Origin: Betaproteobacteria bacterium HGW-Betaproteobacteria-6
GTDB lineage: Bacteria; Pseudomonadota; Gammaproteobacteria; Burkholderiales; Rhodocyclaceae
Reading direction: 5' to 3'
Length of the DNA stretch: 64,000 nt
Assembly (NCBI GenBank): GCA_002842145.1
Contig: PHCF01000001.1
Location: 1 to 64,000 of the forward strand
In this document: positions 61,476 to 64,000 of the stretch, piece by piece
Numbering within the stretch: the stretch's first letter is position 1
Layout: each line of letters starts with the position of its first letter
Notes under the pieces: model-generated
The model's database searches: none
What the model saw: the letters and a program-made list of their open reading frames with translations, nothing else
What the model was told of the DNA's origin: nothing
Translations under genes and position numbers: made by a program

Positions 61476-63110
61476 TCAGGTCTTGAACTGAGCCACCATC
61501 TGCCGCAACGAGGTGGACAGCTCCTGCATCTGGCGTGCCGCATCGGCCGTATGGCGAACAGCGAGAGCACTTTCCTCGGACATCTGGGCGATGACTTCGA
61601 GCTTCTGGGCGATTTCGTTGCTGGCCATGCTCTGTTCCGAAATCGAGTCGGAAATGCCGTTGACCACGACCGTCACGCGTAGCGCGCCGTCGCGAATGCG
61701 GTTGATCGAGTCGCCGGCCTGGTTGGCCAGTTCGACACCGTTGCTGACCTGACGGACGCCGTCCTGCATGCTGCTGACAGCGCTGCGTGTCCCGTTCTGG
61801 ATCTTGGCCACCATCTCGCCGATTTCCTTGGTCGAGTTTCCGGTGCGCTCGGCCAGCTTGCGCACTTCGTCGGCCACCACCGCAAAGCCGCGCCCCTGTT
61901 CGCCGGCGCGGGCAGCTTCGATGGCGGCATTGAGTGCCAGCAGATTGGTCTGGTCGGCAATTTCCTTGATGGTGTTGACGATGGACGTAATCTGATCGGA
62001 CTGGTGTCCGAGATCCTCGATGATCTGTGAAGACGCCTGCACCGCATCGGAAATCTTGCGCATCTCGCTGGCCGCATTGTGAATGACAGATGCGCCATCT
62101 TCCGAGATTTCACCGGCGGTTTGCGAAATGCTGTGGGCTTCGCTGGCGTTTTCCTTGACCTGATCGATGCTGACCGCCATTTCCTCGACCGAGGCTGCCA
62201 TCGAAGAAGCGGCGTCGCTCTGTTGGCTGGCTCGCACGGCAACCTGCTCGGATGCGCTAAGGAGCTGGGTGGCGGCAGTGGCCACCTGCTCGGCGTTGGC
62301 GATGATGCTCGAGATCATGAAGCGCAGGGTTTCCTGCATGCTGCGGATGTTGGCGAGCAGGCTGTCCTTATCCTCGGGAGGACAGTCGACGGGCGTCGCC
62401 AGGTCTCCGGCGGCGATGCGCTTGGTGATGGCCGAGGCTACTGCCGGGTCGCCGCCCAGAGTCTTGACGATGTTGTTGGAGAGCACGAGCAGCGAGACGG
62501 TGATGAAGCCGGCGATACCCAGCCCCCAGAGCAGAAGCTTGATGGCATCGCTACGGAACTTGGCATCGACATCGTCAATGTAGATGCCTGAGCCAATCAC
62601 CCATCCCCAGGGTTCAAAGCCCATGACAAAGGAAATCTTCGGAACGCCTTCTTCGGAGCCCGGCTTCGGCCATAGATAGTCGACAAAGCCGGAACCGTTG
62701 GCCTTGACCATCTTGTTGAATTCCTGGAACAGGAACTTGCCGTTCTTGTCCTTGATCTGGTCGAGCTTCTTGCCCTCAAGTTCGGGCTTGATCGGGTGCA
62801 TGACCATGGTGTCCTGCAGGTCATTGATCCAGAAATATTCAACCTTGTCGTAGCGCAGCGTACGGATGGCCGCAGCGGCGAATTTCTTGGCGTCGTCTAC
62901 GGACATTTGCCCGTCATGGGCGGATTTTTCGTAGAAAGTCAGAATGCCATGCGTGGATTCGACCAGATTGCGCACCTTGGCTTCACGGTCTTCCAGCATC
63001 TGACTCTTGCCGTTGATCAGTATTGCCGAGAGCAAGGCAGTAAGTGCGATGACTGTGATGGCGGTCATGGCGAGCAACTTGCCGCGTAGGGTCATTCCTT
63101 GATTGGCCAT
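61476..63110 (-). CDS. Methyl-accepting chemotaxis protein with single Cache domain
   Basis: 544 residues: transmembrane helix 1 ([21 protein letters not shown]), a single Cache_2 sensor ([42 protein letters not shown]), transmembrane helix 2 ([19 protein letters not shown]), HAMP, and the signalling hairpin ([26 protein letters not shown]). It probably senses small organic acids or similar ligands. Confidence 0.95.
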   Translation of the reverse strand: MANQGMTLRGKLLAMTAITVIALTALLSAILINGKSQMLEDREAKVRNLVESTHGILTFYEKSAHDGQMSVDDAKKFAAAAIRTLRYDKVEYFWINDLQDTMVMHPIKPELEGKKLDQIKDKNGKFLFQEFNKMVKANGSGFVDYLWPKPGSEEGVPKISFVMGFEPWGWVIGSGIYIDDVDAKFRSDAIKLLLWGLGIAGFITVSLLVLSNNIVKTLGGDPAVASAITKRIAAGDLATPVDCPPEDKDSLLANIRSMQETLRFMISSIIANAEQVATAATQLLSASEQVAVRASQQSDAASSMAASVEEMAVSIDQVKENASEAHSISQTAGEISEDGASVIHNAASEMRKISDAVQASSQIIEDLGHQSDQITSIVNTIKEIADQTNLLALNAAIEAARAGEQGRGFAVVADEVRKLAERTGNSTKEIGEMVAKIQNGTRSAVSSMQDGVRQVSNGVELANQAGDSINRIRDGALRVTVVVNGISDSISEQSMASNEIAQKLEVIAQMSEESALAVRHTADAARQMQELSTSLRQMVAQFKT

Positions 63111-63238
63111 TTTTTCATCCTCCGCGTGTCATTTTTATCGAATACTTCAAAAGTATCATTATAAGCGTATCACCAATGTGTGATGCTAATGGTATTTTTT
63201 TGGTGGTGTCGGTACAGAAAATCAACCTCGGGCTGTGG

Positions 63239-63266
63239 GTTGAAATTCATGAAAAAATCCTCATCT
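63239..63266 (+). promoter_or_regulatory. Sigma-32 (heat-shock) promoter of clpB
   Basis: -35 GTTGAAA (63239-63245), exactly 13 bp, then -10 CCTCATCT (63259-63266). The consensus is CTTGAAA-N13-CCCCATNT, so one mismatch in each element. It stands 37 bp before the clpB start codon. Confidence 0.7.
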
Positions 63267-63302
63267 GCTGGGTATTGGATATTCCGTACCAGGAGAACTT
63301 AG

Positions 63303-64000
<698 letters not shown>

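Overview
The window is about 64 kb of GC-rich chromosome with genes packed on both strands. Codon use, the gene set (rimO, prfC, tex, clpB, hsp33, rlmJ, moaE) and the protein types suggest a betaproteobacterium, most likely Rhodocyclales (Dechloromonas/Azonexus-like). That placement is inference from recognisable families; no rRNA is present.

Layout. (A) 1-17.6 kb: one apparent operon. It holds a giant filamentous-haemagglutinin-type surface protein cut off at the left edge and broken by two frameshifts, a DUF2341/LamG-ExbB fusion with a damaged 5' end, two ExbD proteins, a TonB-like protein, a Porin_5-type porin, a periplasmic coiled-coil protein and a CPBP protease. (B) 17.7-31.9 kb: an orphan PhoB-like regulator, a lytic transglycosylase, a seven-gene type II secretion/pilus-like operon (gspG, F, E and PilM/N/O/P-like genes), then a run of exported hydrolases: an alpha/beta hydrolase, PhoD, and a PhoA-type phosphatase with two small exported partners. 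This reads as a phosphate- or polymer-scavenging secretion island. (C) 31.9-34.0 kb: a degenerate integron with an integrase remnant, small cassette-type genes, attC-like sites and a truncated sulfite/nitrite reductase start. (D) 34.0-64 kb: mostly core and accessory chromosome. It holds ccoG, a MocR regulator, tRNA-Val, an HD-GYP protein, rimO, a patatin-like esterase, an FAD oxidase, a histidine kinase, hsp33, an ArsC-like reductase, a ferric-reductase-like oxidoreductase, tex, fliW, a gamma-carbonic anhydrase, a PAS-GGDEF protein, a MazG-like pyrophosphohydrolase, rlmJ, an aldose-1-epimerase-like gene, prfC, moaE, a GST, a PNPOx-like protein, a LysR regulator, an MCP and the start of clpB behind a heat-shock promoter.

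The most striking unexplained signal is a dispersed asymmetric repeat. Its invariant 9-mer core, ACGGTCAAC, occurs 12 times (about 0.5 expected by chance), six on each strand, both between and inside genes. Each copy is followed on the same side by two A-rich tracts about one helical turn apart. This is the architecture of DNA uptake sequences in Pasteurellaceae, so I propose it as a candidate uptake or other chromosome-wide recognition signal.
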